DNA of 64,000 nucleotides from Pacificispira sp033344895 (GTDB taxonomy: Bacteria > Pseudomonadota > Alphaproteobacteria > UBA8366 > Aestuariispiraceae), in assembly GCA_965229685.1 (NCBI GenBank), contig OZ245920.1, positions 1,922,001-1,986,000 on the forward strand, read 5' to 3'. A program made the position numbers and the translations under genes. This document shows, one piece after another, positions 35,752 to 44,713 of this stretch. Every line of letters begins with the position of its first letter. Within the stretch, counting starts at the first letter, position 1. Below the pieces are notes generated by a model that made no database searches, had not been told where the DNA came from, and saw nothing but the letters and a program-made list of their open reading frames with translations.

Positions 35752-36747
35752 TCAGTCGAGCGCCGCGAGGCGCATTCCGAGCGCGTCGAACAACGCCTGG
35801 TCCCGGTCCTGACCGGCATTGGCAGTTGTCAGCAACTTCTCACCGGTGAAGATCGAATTGGCACCGGCCAGAAAGCATAACGCCTGCAGCGCGTCGCTCA
35901 TATCCTCGCGACCGGCGGACAGACGGACGACGCTGGACGGCATCAGGATACGGGCCAGCGCAACCAGCCGGACGAAATCCAGGGGGTCGACCGGCGAGGC
36001 CTTCTCCTGCACAGGAACTCCCGGAATTGGGACCCAGGCGTTGATCGGAACGCTTGCCGGCGGCGGGTTCAGATTGGCGAGCATCACCACCATCGAGATT
36101 CGGTCGTCCTCCGTCTCCCCCATGCCGACGATCCCGCCGCTGCAGACCTGGATTCCGGCATCCCGGACATGGACCAGCGTGTCCAGACGGTCGTCCAGGG
36201 TCCGGGTCGAGGCGATCTGAGGATAATAGGCGGACGACGTATCGATATTGTGGTTGTAGTAGTCCAGCCCGGCGCGGGACAGGCGTTGCGCCTGCGGCGG
36301 CGTCAGCATCCCCAATGTCACACAAGTCTCAAGGCCTAGCGCGCCTACACCTTCAATCATCGCGCAGACCCGGTTCAGGTCGCGGTCCTTGAGACTGCGC
36401 CAGGCGGCGCCCATGCAGAACCGCGTTGCGCCGGCCGCCTTTGCTTCCCGGGCCGCCGCGATCACGGACTCCACCGGCTCGAGTTTCGTCGCCGAGACGC
36501 CGGTGTCGTAATGAACGCTTTGCGCACAATAGCCGCAATCCTCCGGACACCCGCCGGTCTTTATCGACATCAGCGTTGCCGGTTCAACGACGGTCGGATC
36601 GAAATGCCGACGGTGGATCTTCTGCGCCCGGAACAGCAAATCGGGAAAAGGAAGGTCGTAGACCGACCGGGCATCCGCCTCAGTCCATCCGGCCGACCTT
36701 CCCTCCGATACCGCTTCGAAGGGTGACCGTGCGAAGCTTTCCGTCAT
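35752..36747 (-). CDS. bioB: Biotin synthase
   Basis: Radical SAM enzyme that inserts sulfur into dethiobiotin. 331 residues; the [4Fe-4S] SAM-cluster motif CPEDCGYC uses C67, C71 and C74. Also visible are GAAWR in the SAM site, YYNHNIDTS and CSGGIVGMGET, all conserved in BioB, with the [2Fe-2S] ligands including the late Cys in the HxxxLCFLAGANS-like region. Its ATG overlaps the bioY stop (ATGA). No bioF, bioD or bioA is in the window. Confidence 0.96.
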   Translation of the reverse strand: MTESFARSPFEAVSEGRSAGWTEADARSVYDLPFPDLLFRAQKIHRRHFDPTVVEPATLMSIKTGGCPEDCGYCAQSVHYDTGVSATKLEPVESVIAAAREAKAAGATRFCMGAAWRSLKDRDLNRVCAMIEGVGALGLETCVTLGMLTPPQAQRLSRAGLDYYNHNIDTSSAYYPQIASTRTLDDRLDTLVHVRDAGIQVCSGGIVGMGETEDDRISMVVMLANLNPPPASVPINAWVPIPGVPVQEKASPVDPLDFVRLVALARILMPSSVVRLSAGREDMSDALQALCFLAGANSIFTGEKLLTTANAGQDRDQALFDALGMRLAALD

Positions 36748-37310
36748 TTGGCGGGGCTACCGAGAAACCGGGCCGGCATGAAGACGGATCCCACGGCCAA
36801 GATTGCAACCTTCAACAGATCACCCAAGATAAATGGCGCCAGTCCCAGGGCCAGGACTTGATCGACCGGCACGTACCAGGCCAACCAAGCCAGGCCACCA
36901 GCATAGACCACGGTCAGCCCGGCCAGCATCGCCAGTGTCCGACCGATGAAACCACGTCCGCGAGCCAACCAACCGGTCAGCCAACTCGCGACCAGAAAGC
37001 CGATCAGATAGCCCCCGGTCGGCCCGGCCATATAGGCCAGCCCAATGCCACGCTCCGGCGTGCCGGAGAAGACCGGTAACCCGACAGCCCCGGCGGCCAG
37101 GTAGGATAGAAAGATCGCCGTGGCCAGACGCGGCCCCGCTACCACAGCGATTCCCAATACCGCCAGCGTGTGCAGCGTCATCGGAACCGGCCAGAACGGC
37201 ACCTGCACCTTGGCCGACAGCGTGATCAGCGCGACGCCGATTGCGATCACCGCCCCCTTAAAGACCAAGGCGGGTACCCGAATGCCCGCCACTTCAACGG
37301 AACTCTGCAA
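36744..37310 (-). CDS. bioY: Biotin transporter BioY
   Basis: S-component of the energy-coupling-factor biotin importer, or a stand-alone transporter since no ecfAT is nearby. 188 residues with six membrane helices. Visible family motifs are AKVQVPFWPVPMTLHTLAVL and GLPVFSG...GPTGGYLIGF. A TTG start at 37310 is chosen because AAGGAG lies 7 bases upstream and the first helix starts soon after; upstream in-frame codons run through this ribosome site. Overlaps bioB by 4 bases. Confidence 0.9.
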   Translation of the reverse strand: MQSSVEVAGIRVPALVFKGAVIAIGVALITLSAKVQVPFWPVPMTLHTLAVLGIAVVAGPRLATAIFLSYLAAGAVGLPVFSGTPERGIGLAYMAGPTGGYLIGFLVASWLTGWLARGRGFIGRTLAMLAGLTVVYAGGLAWLAWYVPVDQVLALGLAPFILGDLLKVAILAVGSVFMPARFLGSPAK

Positions 37311-37345
37311 CGTCGTTCTCCTTAAGATTTGGTGATGGGTTGAAA

Positions 37346-37378
37346 CGAACTCAGTCACAAGCCGTGACAGTCGGTTCG
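37346..37378 (-). terminator. Interrupted inverted repeat between aminotransferase gene and bioY
   Basis: CGAAC...GTCAC-N5-GTGAC...GTTCG pairs in two steps. On the minus strand a T-rich stretch follows. It could end the aminotransferase transcript or be an operator just upstream of bioY; no BioR-type TTATCTATAA box is seen. Confidence 0.35.
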
Positions 37379-37405
37379 TCCGAAAACAGCCATTCTGGAA
37401 TTCGA

Positions 37406-38593
37406 CTAACTGAAGCCAGCGGCATCAGCCAGCCGCCTTATGCCCTCCCTGAGGCGGTCGACAGGACTGTTCGAGAAGCTCAGGCGCATCGCGTTGCGGT
37501 AGGTGCCGTCATGGCTGCAAGCGGCACCGGGGACATAGGTCACGCCCTTCATTGCGGCTTCGGCCAGCAGGCGGGTCGTGTCGATGCCGTCCGGCAATTC
37601 CAGCCAGAGAAAGAAGCCGCCGGCCGGTGTCGTCCAGCGCGCCCGGCCACCGAAATGACGCACCAAAGCTTCCTGCATCGCATCGCGCCGTCGGCGGTAG
37701 CGATCCCGCAGCATGGGCACATGCTCGTCGAAAACGAAATCCAACGCGTTGGCGATGCAAACTTGGACCAGCGACCCGGCCTGCATGTCTTCGGTCTGCT
37801 TCAGCAGAGTGAGTTTCTCGAGGATTGGCCGCGCGGCGACCAGCCATCCGACTCGCAGCCCCGGCGCCAGCGATTTCGAGAAGGTGCTGACATAGATGAC
37901 GCGTGACTGGTCGATCGGCCGTTTCTTCAGGTCCAGTTCCAGGACTGGCGGCGGCGGCGGACCATCGAAGGAAATCGTTTCATATGCGTCATCCTCGATG
38001 AGGAAACTGCTGCGGTCATATGTCAGATCGATAAGGGACTGCCGCTGTTGGCGGTCCATGGTCGCGCCGGATGGGTTGCAGAAATTCGGACAAGTGTAGA
38101 TCAGGGCCGGACCGCCGCTGACCTCGGCGCGAATACGGGCCTGCGTCTGCTGCAGCGATTCCAGCACCGCCCCATGTGCGCGAAATATGCCGAGCGCGCC
38201 CGGATAGGTCGGCGCCTGTACCGAGACGATCTCGCCTTCCTGAACCAGCAGGGCCGTCACAAGATCCAGCGCCTGCTGCGACCCGCTGGTGATCAGAATG
38301 TTCTCCGGCGTACAGTCCACGCCGCGCGCACGGTGATAGTCACATAGACGCTGCCTCAGTTCCGGATCGCCCGCGTTGACGCCGTATTGAAGGGCCCGGG
38401 TCGTAACGGCCGGGTCGCTCAGGGCCGACGACAGAATTCCTGCCAGCCGGGTTGCCGGGAACATATCCGGATCCGGCTCACCCGGGCCCAGATTAATGGT
38501 ATCGGGGGCCTGCGGCATGGAGGCCAGGCCGAAAATCGCCGACGGTGTGATCCGCGTTGCGTAAGGCGTGAAGGCATTCTCGAGAGTACTCAT
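37406..38593 (-). CDS. PLP-dependent class I/II aminotransferase (2-aminoadipate aminotransferase-like)
   Basis: 395 residues of the fold type I LysN/ARO8-like group: GPGEPDPDMFP near the N-terminus, PNFCNPSGATM, IEDDAYETISF, the PLP lysine in YVSTFSKSLAPGLRVGW, and MRLSFSNSP near the end where the substrate-carboxylate Arg lies. It likely transaminates a hydrophobic or dicarboxylic amino acid. Start at MSTLENAF (38593); an upstream 26-codon extension is not conserved-looking. Divergent from a LysR gene that is its candidate regulator. Confidence 0.85.
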   Translation of the reverse strand: MSTLENAFTPYATRITPSAIFGLASMPQAPDTINLGPGEPDPDMFPATRLAGILSSALSDPAVTTRALQYGVNAGDPELRQRLCDYHRARGVDCTPENILITSGSQQALDLVTALLVQEGEIVSVQAPTYPGALGIFRAHGAVLESLQQTQARIRAEVSGGPALIYTCPNFCNPSGATMDRQQRQSLIDLTYDRSSFLIEDDAYETISFDGPPPPPVLELDLKKRPIDQSRVIYVSTFSKSLAPGLRVGWLVAARPILEKLTLLKQTEDMQAGSLVQVCIANALDFVFDEHVPMLRDRYRRRRDAMQEALVRHFGGRARWTTPAGGFFLWLELPDGIDTTRLLAEAAMKGVTYVPGAACSHDGTYRNAMRLSFSNSPVDRLREGIRRLADAAGFS

Positions 38594-38738
38594 GACCAGA
38601 TTCCGCTCTTTTCGACCGGTGGCAGAGATGCCAAGTCGCGCCTGTAAGGAACGTCGGCCGACCGCCACCATGCCCGGTCAGATTACAAGCCAACAGCGCT
38701 TGACATAGCTCGGCGTCGAATAGTCTGTTGTGCAAACC

Positions 38739-39614
38739 ATGCACAGCAACCCCCGCCCATCGCTGGAAAGCTTCCAGGCGCTGCTCGCCGCGGTCGAGAC
38801 CGGTTCCTTCTCCGCTGCCGCCGATGCGCTGAACATCACCCACGGCTCGGTCAGCCGCCGGATCGCCTCTGTCGAGGAATGGGCCGGACGCCCGATCTTC
38901 AAACGGCATGGCCGTGGGGTCCGGGTGACCCTGGACGGCCAAATGCTGATCGGCCGGATCGAACAGGCGTTGGCCATGCTGGATGACAGTGTCCGGCTCG
39001 CCGACCGGGATGACGATCTGGATGTCGTCCGGATCAGCGTGATTCCGTCCTTTGCGCGCTTGTGGTTGCTGCCCCACACACCCGCTCTGGAAGGCAGTCC
39101 GCCGGACCTCGTTCTCGATATCGACATCAGTTACCGCGTGGCATCTCTGTCTGAATCCCGGATCGCCATCCGGCATGGGCGCGGCCATTGGCCCGGTGTA
39201 TCCGTCACAACCCTGTTTGAGGAAGAGTTGGTACCCGTGGCGCGGCCGGAGATCGCGGAGCGTCTGCGGGGCGCGCCGCCGGAACGCCTGCTGGATTATC
39301 CGCTGATCCTGGATTCACCGGACAGCATCTGGAAGATCTGGTTCGCCAGTTGCGACATTGATTACAGCCGCCGGCCCAAGGATAGAACCTTCGCAGACTA
39401 CGACATGACCCTTCTGGCCGCCGCTCAGGGGCTGGGTATCGCCATGATGCGGGATCCATTCGGTAAGGAGATCTGCGACGCTTATGGGCTGAAACCAGTC
39501 TCCGATCATCGTACGGACAATCTCGACCGCTTCTTCATCGTAACGCGACTCGGCCATCGTAGCGAAGCAACGATGCGCGTGGCCGACAGGCTGCTCGCCC
39601 TGGCTGTGCGATAG
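38739..39614 (+). CDS. LysR-family transcriptional regulator (GcvA-like)
   Basis: 291 residues: N-terminal winged helix (FSAAADALNITHGSVSRRIA) and an effector domain with VVRISVIPSFARLWLLP and SYRVASLSESRIAIRHGRG, strongly reminiscent of the GcvA subgroup. It lies 146 bases from the divergent aminotransferase start and may control it. A GTG three codons upstream is an alternative start. Confidence 0.88.
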   Translation: MHSNPRPSLESFQALLAAVETGSFSAAADALNITHGSVSRRIASVEEWAGRPIFKRHGRGVRVTLDGQMLIGRIEQALAMLDDSVRLADRDDDLDVVRISVIPSFARLWLLPHTPALEGSPPDLVLDIDISYRVASLSESRIAIRHGRGHWPGVSVTTLFEEELVPVARPEIAERLRGAPPERLLDYPLILDSPDSIWKIWFASCDIDYSRRPKDRTFADYDMTLLAAAQGLGIAMMRDPFGKEICDAYGLKPVSDHRTDNLDRFFIVTRLGHRSEATMRVADRLLALAVR

Positions 39615-39740
39615 GCCGACATAGGGGGCAAACTGCCCACAGCCCCCCCAAAGATGTGCATCAGTCTCACACCTGAATCTGTGTAACCGCTCTATCTCAC
39701 CTCCGACTGCTCTGAAACAGATGGGCCGCACGCTTGTGCG

Positions 39741-39781
39741 CCCCGGATGACCCAACGCTGCGTAAGACAGCGCATCCGGGG
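39741..39781 (+). other. Two-tier perfect hairpin before aapQ
   Basis: CCCCGGATG pairs with CATCCGGGG (9 bp) and an inner CGCTG pairs with CAGCG, leaving a 7-base loop. No T-run follows. It lies about 75 bases before the aapQ start. In typical aapJQMP operons a stem-loop sits between aapJ and aapQ; here aapJ is absent, so this may be a leftover or an attenuator. Confidence 0.5.
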
Positions 39782-39856
39782 TCTGCCGACCAAGCGGCGC
39801 CATCTGAAGACGAAACGGACGGGGACATGGAAGCAATTCGAAAGGGGGGCGGGCCG

Positions 39857-41020
39857 ATGCCCGGCCTGCCGAACCTCTGGCGTGACAGGCATGCGCGCGG
39901 GGTCATTATCCAGATACTGACGGTCGCGGGCTTGTTCGGTCTCGCCGCCTATCTCGGTTTCAACGCCTATATGAACCTCAAGTTGATCGGCAAAGATCTC
40001 GATTTCGGGTTCCTCAGCGAACCGGCCGGCTACGATATCAACCAGCACCTCATCGACTATAGTTCCCAGGACACGCATATGCGGGCCATGGCGGTCGGGG
40101 TGCTGAACACACTGATGATTGCCGTTGCCGGGATCACGGTTGCCACCATCGTCGGATTTGTTGTCGGCATCCTGCGCCTCAGTTCGAACGTCCTGATCCG
40201 CAACATCGCCTATGTCTATATCGAAGTGATGCGCAATGTGCCGATCCTGCTGTGGATTCTGCTGGTACATGGCATCGTCGTCGACCTTCTGCCCCGGCCA
40301 CAGGCGGCCGCGGATATAGGCGGCATCGCGTACCTGTCCAATCGCGGCTTCTATGTCCCGCGACCGGAGTTCGAGCCGCTGTTCACGCTGACGGCCCTGA
40401 CGTTCCTCAGCGGCATCGCGGGGGCTCTCTGGTACCGTCGGCATGCGAAGGCGGTGCAGGCCCGGACAGGACGAATCCTGCCGGTCGTTTGGGTCACGCT
40501 GAGCTTGATCGTCGCAGCGCCTTTGGCGGTCTTCGTCGTTTCCGGCTTTCCGGTGGTCTTCGATCATCCGGAATTGAAAGGCTTCAACTTTCAGGGCGGG
40601 GTCGCCGTAAAGCCGGAATTCCTGGCCCTGTGGCTGGCTCTCTCGCTTTACACCGCCGCCTTCATCGCGGAGATCGTGCGATCGGGAATCCTTGCAATCG
40701 ACCGAGGCCAAAGCGAAGCCGCCGCGGCGCTCGGCCTACGCCGCAACCGGGTACTACGGTTGATCGTCGTACCGCAGGCCCTTCGGGTCATCGTGCCACC
40801 TCTAACCAGTCAGTTTCTGAACCTGACCAAAAATTCGTCACTGGCGATCGCCATCGGTTACATGGATATCGTCGCCACGATCGGCGGAATCACCCTCAAT
40901 CAGACCGGTCGCGAGATGGAATGCATGATGATCGTGCTGCTTCTCTATCTCGGCGTGTCGCTGATCATTTCCGCCTTCATGAACTGGTACAACAAGCGCA
41001 TCAAACTGATCGAGCGGTAG
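39857..41020 (+). CDS. aapQ: General L-amino acid ABC transporter permease AapQ
   Basis: 387 residues, HisM-type permease of the AapJQMP importer. A large insertion (about residues 140-230, including SNRGFYVPRPEFEPLF) is characteristic of AapQ. The EAA docking loop is QSEAAAALGLRRNRVLRLIVVPQ. The ATG at 39857 has AAAGGGGGG 7 bases upstream; the ATG at 39827 is an alternative and adds 10 residues. aapM follows after 9 bases. No aapJ precedes it. Confidence 0.9.
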   Translation: MPGLPNLWRDRHARGVIIQILTVAGLFGLAAYLGFNAYMNLKLIGKDLDFGFLSEPAGYDINQHLIDYSSQDTHMRAMAVGVLNTLMIAVAGITVATIVGFVVGILRLSSNVLIRNIAYVYIEVMRNVPILLWILLVHGIVVDLLPRPQAAADIGGIAYLSNRGFYVPRPEFEPLFTLTALTFLSGIAGALWYRRHAKAVQARTGRILPVVWVTLSLIVAAPLAVFVVSGFPVVFDHPELKGFNFQGGVAVKPEFLALWLALSLYTAAFIAEIVRSGILAIDRGQSEAAAALGLRRNRVLRLIVVPQALRVIVPPLTSQFLNLTKNSSLAIAIGYMDIVATIGGITLNQTGREMECMMIVLLLYLGVSLIISAFMNWYNKRIKLIER

Positions 41021-41029
41021 GGGGAAAGA

Positions 41030-42148
41030 ATGCAAGATAACATGCCGCAAACCTGGCGTCCGGGCGAGCATCCGGACCTGCCTCCGCCGCCGAACACCAC
41101 CGGCCCAATCGCCTGGATCTGGAAGAGCCTGTTCGGTTCGATCTCCAATACCGTCCTGACCGTCCTCTCGATGTGGCTGCTGTGGTCGATCCTGCCGGAC
41201 ATCGCGAGCTTCTTTGTCCTGGACGCCGTTGTGAACGCCGGGTCTCGTCGGGAATGCATGGCCCTGGGGTCCGGGGCCTGCTGGGCCGTGATCGTCGAAC
41301 GGTTCGAGGTCTCGTTCTACGCCTTCTATCCGGTCGAGGAACGCTGGCGACCCAACATTGCCTTCTTTCTGCTGTTCGTGGCACTGGGCCCGCTGCTCTT
41401 CGACCGGTTCCCGTGGCGCCGGCAGATGATGCGTTTCTCGATCCTGTACCCGTTTCTGGCGGCCTGGCTGATCGTCGGCGGGCTGGGCCTGACGCCTGTC
41501 AGTACGGAAAAATTCGGCGGCGTGATGCTGACCCTGATGATCGGCGTGACCGGGATCACCTTCTCGCTTCCGGTCGGTATCCTTCTGGCCTTGGGGCGGG
41601 TGTCGAACCTGCCGGCCCTGCGGATCATCTGCGTTGCCTTTATCGAGGCAATCCGCGGGGTGCCGTTGATCACCCTGCTGTTTCTTGCCTCGACCATGCT
41701 GAACTATTTCCTGCCGCCGGGGACCGAGTTCGATCTGCTGCTGCGGGTTCTGATCATGGTCACCGTGTTCGCGTCGGCCTACATGGCCGAGGTCATTCGC
41801 GGCGGGTTGCAGGCCATTCCCAAGGGACAGTACGAGGCCGCCGACGCAATGGGCCTCAAATACTGGCCGGCGATGCGCCTCGTCATCCTGCCGCAGACGC
41901 TGAAGATATCCATACCCGGGATCATGAATACCTTCTTCGGCCTCTACAAGGACACGACGCTGGTCATCATCATCGGGCTGTTCGACGTGCTTGGCATCAT
42001 GCGCTCGTCCCTGGCGGATCCGAAATGGAACGGGCTATCGGTCGAGGCCTATGCCTACACCGCGGTCTTCTTCTTCGTCACCTGTTTCGGCATGTCGCGG
42101 TATTCGCTCTATCTCGAGCGGAAACTCCATACCGGTCACAAACGATAA
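41030..42148 (+). CDS. aapM: General L-amino acid ABC transporter permease AapM
   Basis: 372 residues, second permease of the importer. It has an extended N-terminal membrane region with a Cys-containing periplasmic loop (RRECMALGSGACWAVI), a second hydrophobic block, and the HisM-type core with IEAIRGVPLITLLF and the EAA loop EAADAMGLKYWPAMRLVILP. GGGGGAAAG lies just before the ATG. Together with AapQ it forms the membrane channel. Confidence 0.92.
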   Translation: MQDNMPQTWRPGEHPDLPPPPNTTGPIAWIWKSLFGSISNTVLTVLSMWLLWSILPDIASFFVLDAVVNAGSRRECMALGSGACWAVIVERFEVSFYAFYPVEERWRPNIAFFLLFVALGPLLFDRFPWRRQMMRFSILYPFLAAWLIVGGLGLTPVSTEKFGGVMLTLMIGVTGITFSLPVGILLALGRVSNLPALRIICVAFIEAIRGVPLITLLFLASTMLNYFLPPGTEFDLLLRVLIMVTVFASAYMAEVIRGGLQAIPKGQYEAADAMGLKYWPAMRLVILPQTLKISIPGIMNTFFGLYKDTTLVIIIGLFDVLGIMRSSLADPKWNGLSVEAYAYTAVFFFVTCFGMSRYSLYLERKLHTGHKR

Positions 42149-42172
42149 GATTGCGAATAAAGGAAAACCGTC

Positions 42173-42952
42173 ATGAGCGACGTCGCTGGGAAAGCTGAAA
42201 GCATGGTCAACACCGATGAGGTGGCGATCCAGATCAACCAGATGCACAAGTGGTACGGCGAGTTCCATGTGCTGAAGAACATCAACCTGACCGTTCCGCG
42301 CGGTGAGCGGATCGTCATCTGCGGCCCGTCCGGTTCGGGCAAGTCCACGATGATCCGCTGCATCAACCGGCTGGAGGAACACCAGCAGGGGCAGATCATT
42401 GTCGACGGGATCGAGCTTACGAACGACCTGAAGAATATCGACGCGATCCGTCGCGAGGTCGGGATGGTGTTTCAGCACTTCAACCTGTTCCCGCACCTGA
42501 CCGTGCTGGAAAACTGCACGCTGGCCCCGATCTGGGTGCGCAAGACGCCGAAGCAGGAAGCGGAAGAAACCGCGATGCACTTCCTCAACAAGGTCAAGAT
42601 CCCGGAACAGGCCCACAAATACCCGGGTCAGCTTTCCGGCGGTCAGCAGCAGCGCGTGGCCATTGCGCGCTCGCTGTGCATGAACCCACGCATCATGCTG
42701 TTCGATGAGCCGACATCGGCGCTCGACCCCGAGATGATCTCCGAGGTCCTGGACACGATGATCGACCTCGCCAAGACCGGCATGACGATGCTGTGCGTGA
42801 CGCACGAAATGGGTTTCGCCCGCAAGGTCGCCGACCGCGTCATCTTCATGGATGGCGGCGAGATCATCGAGGAGAACGAACCGGAAGAGTTCTTCACCAA
42901 TCCGCAGAACGACCGAACCAAGCTGTTCCTCAGCCAGATCCTGAACCACTGA
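42173..42952 (+). CDS. aapP: General L-amino acid ABC transporter ATP-binding protein AapP
   Basis: 259 residues; ATPase of the AapQMP importer. GPSGSGKSTMIR is Walker A, LSGGQQQRVAIARSLCM the signature, MLFDEPTSALDPEM Walker B, CVTHEMGFARKVADRV the switch. AAAGGAAA lies 10 bases upstream of the ATG. Without aapJ the binding protein must come from elsewhere in the genome. Confidence 0.95.
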   Translation: MSDVAGKAESMVNTDEVAIQINQMHKWYGEFHVLKNINLTVPRGERIVICGPSGSGKSTMIRCINRLEEHQQGQIIVDGIELTNDLKNIDAIRREVGMVFQHFNLFPHLTVLENCTLAPIWVRKTPKQEAEETAMHFLNKVKIPEQAHKYPGQLSGGQQQRVAIARSLCMNPRIMLFDEPTSALDPEMISEVLDTMIDLAKTGMTMLCVTHEMGFARKVADRVIFMDGGEIIEENEPEEFFTNPQNDRTKLFLSQILNH

Positions 42953-42988
42953 TCGGCACTCGGCCCCCGTGAACGAAAGGACTATCGA

Positions 42989-43396
42989 ATGACGGAAATC
43001 GCCAAAGGCAGTTGCTTGTGCGGCGCGGTTAGCTATGTGACATCGGCGGTCTTCGCCAAGGCCTATTTCTGCAACTGCACCCAATGCCGAAAGATCACCG
43101 GAACGGCCTTCGCCTCGAACCTGTTTGCCGATCCGGCCGCATTCCAATGGCTGTCTGGTGAGGATCACATCCACCGCTTCGACCACCCCAGCCGGGCCTT
43201 CACCAAGGCCTTCTGCCGGAAATGCGGGTCGGGCGTGCCTTATCTGAACGGTGCCGGGACGGTTGTGGTCGTGCCGGCCGGATCCCTGGATTCGGAACCC
43301 CGGATCGACCATGCGGATCGGATATTCTGGGACGACCGTGCGGCATGGTGCGACGCGGTCGATCAGGCACCGCATCACGCCGGATTTCCGGACTGA
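42989..43396 (+). CDS. GFA-family zinc-binding protein
   Basis: 135 residues of the glutathione-dependent-formaldehyde-activating (GFA/CENP-V) fold. The zinc ligands are visible as GSCLCGAV, FCNCTQCRK and FCRKCGSGVP. Many members are not formaldehyde enzymes, so only the fold is assigned. It starts 36 bases after aapP and may be co-transcribed. Confidence 0.85.
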   Translation: MTEIAKGSCLCGAVSYVTSAVFAKAYFCNCTQCRKITGTAFASNLFADPAAFQWLSGEDHIHRFDHPSRAFTKAFCRKCGSGVPYLNGAGTVVVVPAGSLDSEPRIDHADRIFWDDRAAWCDAVDQAPHHAGFPD

Positions 43397-43428
43397 CCCT
43401 CCCCCTTTCCTGTACAAGGAGACACAGG

Positions 43429-43641
43429 ATGCCCTACGTCAATGTCCAGATCACCGCCGGGGCGACCCGCCAGCAGAAAGCCGAAGTCGTTCGCCAGATT
43501 ACCGACACGCTGGTTAGCGTGATGAACAAAACGCCGGAACATATTCACATCGTGCTGCAGGAAATTCAGGAAGAGGACTGGGGTTATTGCGGCATGCTGA
43601 CCGACGACTGGAAGGCAGGCGCCGGAAAGTCCGGGGGGTAG
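43429..43641 (+). CDS. 4-oxalocrotonate tautomerase family protein
   Basis: 70 residues. After Met removal Pro1 is the catalytic base, as in PYVNVQITAGATRQQKAEVV; the family Arg near residue 11 (ATR) follows. The motif VLQEIQEEDWGYCG resembles the 4-OT C-terminal strand. AGGAGACAC precedes the ATG. Such enzymes tautomerise 2-hydroxymuconate-like dienols. It is the last gene with the high GC character of the flanking chromosome; lower-GC sequence starts after it. Confidence 0.85.
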   Translation: MPYVNVQITAGATRQQKAEVVRQITDTLVSVMNKTPEHIHIVLQEIQEEDWGYCGMLTDDWKAGAGKSGG

Positions 43642-43709
43642 TTCGACGGCTTTCCCACGATATCCGAGTTAGCCGTTTTAGACGTGAATCAACCGCGGAC
43701 CGAACGTCA

Positions 43710-44351
43710 ATGCCCAGCAAACAATCCGAAGAATCCAAACTCGTTTTTGACCATATTGCCATCGCCTCTCGAACCCTTGGGGAAGGCGTCGCCTACGTTC
43801 ATCAGAATCTTGGAATAGAGGTTCCGGTTGGTGGTGCTCATCCCGCTATGGGCACCCATAACCGCCTCATGGCCCTGGGGCCGGACCTATTTCTGGAGAT
43901 CATTTCAGTAGATCCGGAAGCGGTTCAGCCCAGTCGTCCGCGATGGTTCGGACTGGATGATTTCAACGGCGCACCCAAACTCCAAACATGGGTTCTGGCC
44001 ACACCTGATATTCACGCAGCACTGGCCCAAATGCCGAAAACGGTCGGGCGCCCGGTATCCATTACTCGTGGCAATTTGTCATGGCTGATATCAGTCCCGG
44101 ACGATGGTTCAATGCCATACGATGGTTCATTCCCAACGATCATTGAATGGGCGGATGGCTCTCCCGCCCCCCAGATGAAAGAGTTCGGATGCCGACTGCG
44201 GTCTCTGGAGGTGGTGCACCCCGAAGCAGATGCGATCAAATCAGCCCTAAGGGGCCGATTGACGGATCAACGCGTACGAATCCGGTCCGGATTGGTGAAA
44301 AGACTAACGGCCGAGATCGAAACGCCAAACGGTTTGAGGGCGCTCTCATGA
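43710..44351 (+). CDS. VOC/glyoxalase-like domain protein
   Basis: 213 residues; LVFDHIAIASRTLGEGVAYV, a GTHNRLMALGPDLFLEII segment and DGSFPTIIEWADG match the glyoxalase-like (Glyoxalase_3 type) group. The His in FDHIA and Glu in EII are plausible metal ligands. GC content and codon use drop here compared with the genes to the left, so it may lie just inside the acquired region. Substrate unknown. Confidence 0.75.
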   Translation: MPSKQSEESKLVFDHIAIASRTLGEGVAYVHQNLGIEVPVGGAHPAMGTHNRLMALGPDLFLEIISVDPEAVQPSRPRWFGLDDFNGAPKLQTWVLATPDIHAALAQMPKTVGRPVSITRGNLSWLISVPDDGSMPYDGSFPTIIEWADGSPAPQMKEFGCRLRSLEVVHPEADAIKSALRGRLTDQRVRIRSGLVKRLTAEIETPNGLRALS

Positions 44352-44713
44352 GCGTCTCTCCTCCATCTTTTGGAGCGACGATACACTTGGATTGATCGGC
44401 TGCGCACGTAAACAAATCTCTGCATTCAAAATGAAGAATGTTTCCTCAGCATTGGTGTTCGACTTCGGTGGGCATAAATATGCACTGCCCTGAGAGTCCA
44501 AAAATTGCGCCTGGGTTTGGGTTTCGGAATGTCTCCATTGGTTAAAGCTGTGCGCCTGGAACGGACCGCGCTTCGTTGGCGGCCGATAGCCAGGAACGGA
44601 CTCTTCAGAAGCCGGTAAGAAGTTTGAGGGCGCAGGTCACCAGCTACCGCCAACTTAGATTGGGCGGGTAAAAAGTCAGCCCAAGAGCGAATTTGGCTCA
44701 AGAAGTGCGCTGT
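44352..44713. other. Gene-free stretch with degenerate repeat copy A
   Basis: About 360 bases without a credible gene. It contains a copy (44467-44620) of a degenerate repeat also seen at 46887-47030. Confidence 0.4.
44467..44620. repeat. Degenerate dispersed repeat, copy A
   Basis: Shares GGTGGGCATA, an ATGCA and CCCTGA block, a C-GGG-TTGG-TTTC-GAA-GTC pattern, TTGGTT, and a GGCGG.CGAT.AG...GAACGG.CTT end with copy B. Its 14-base stretch GCGGCCGATAGCCA (44579-44592) recurs exactly at 46124-46137. Confidence 0.45.
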
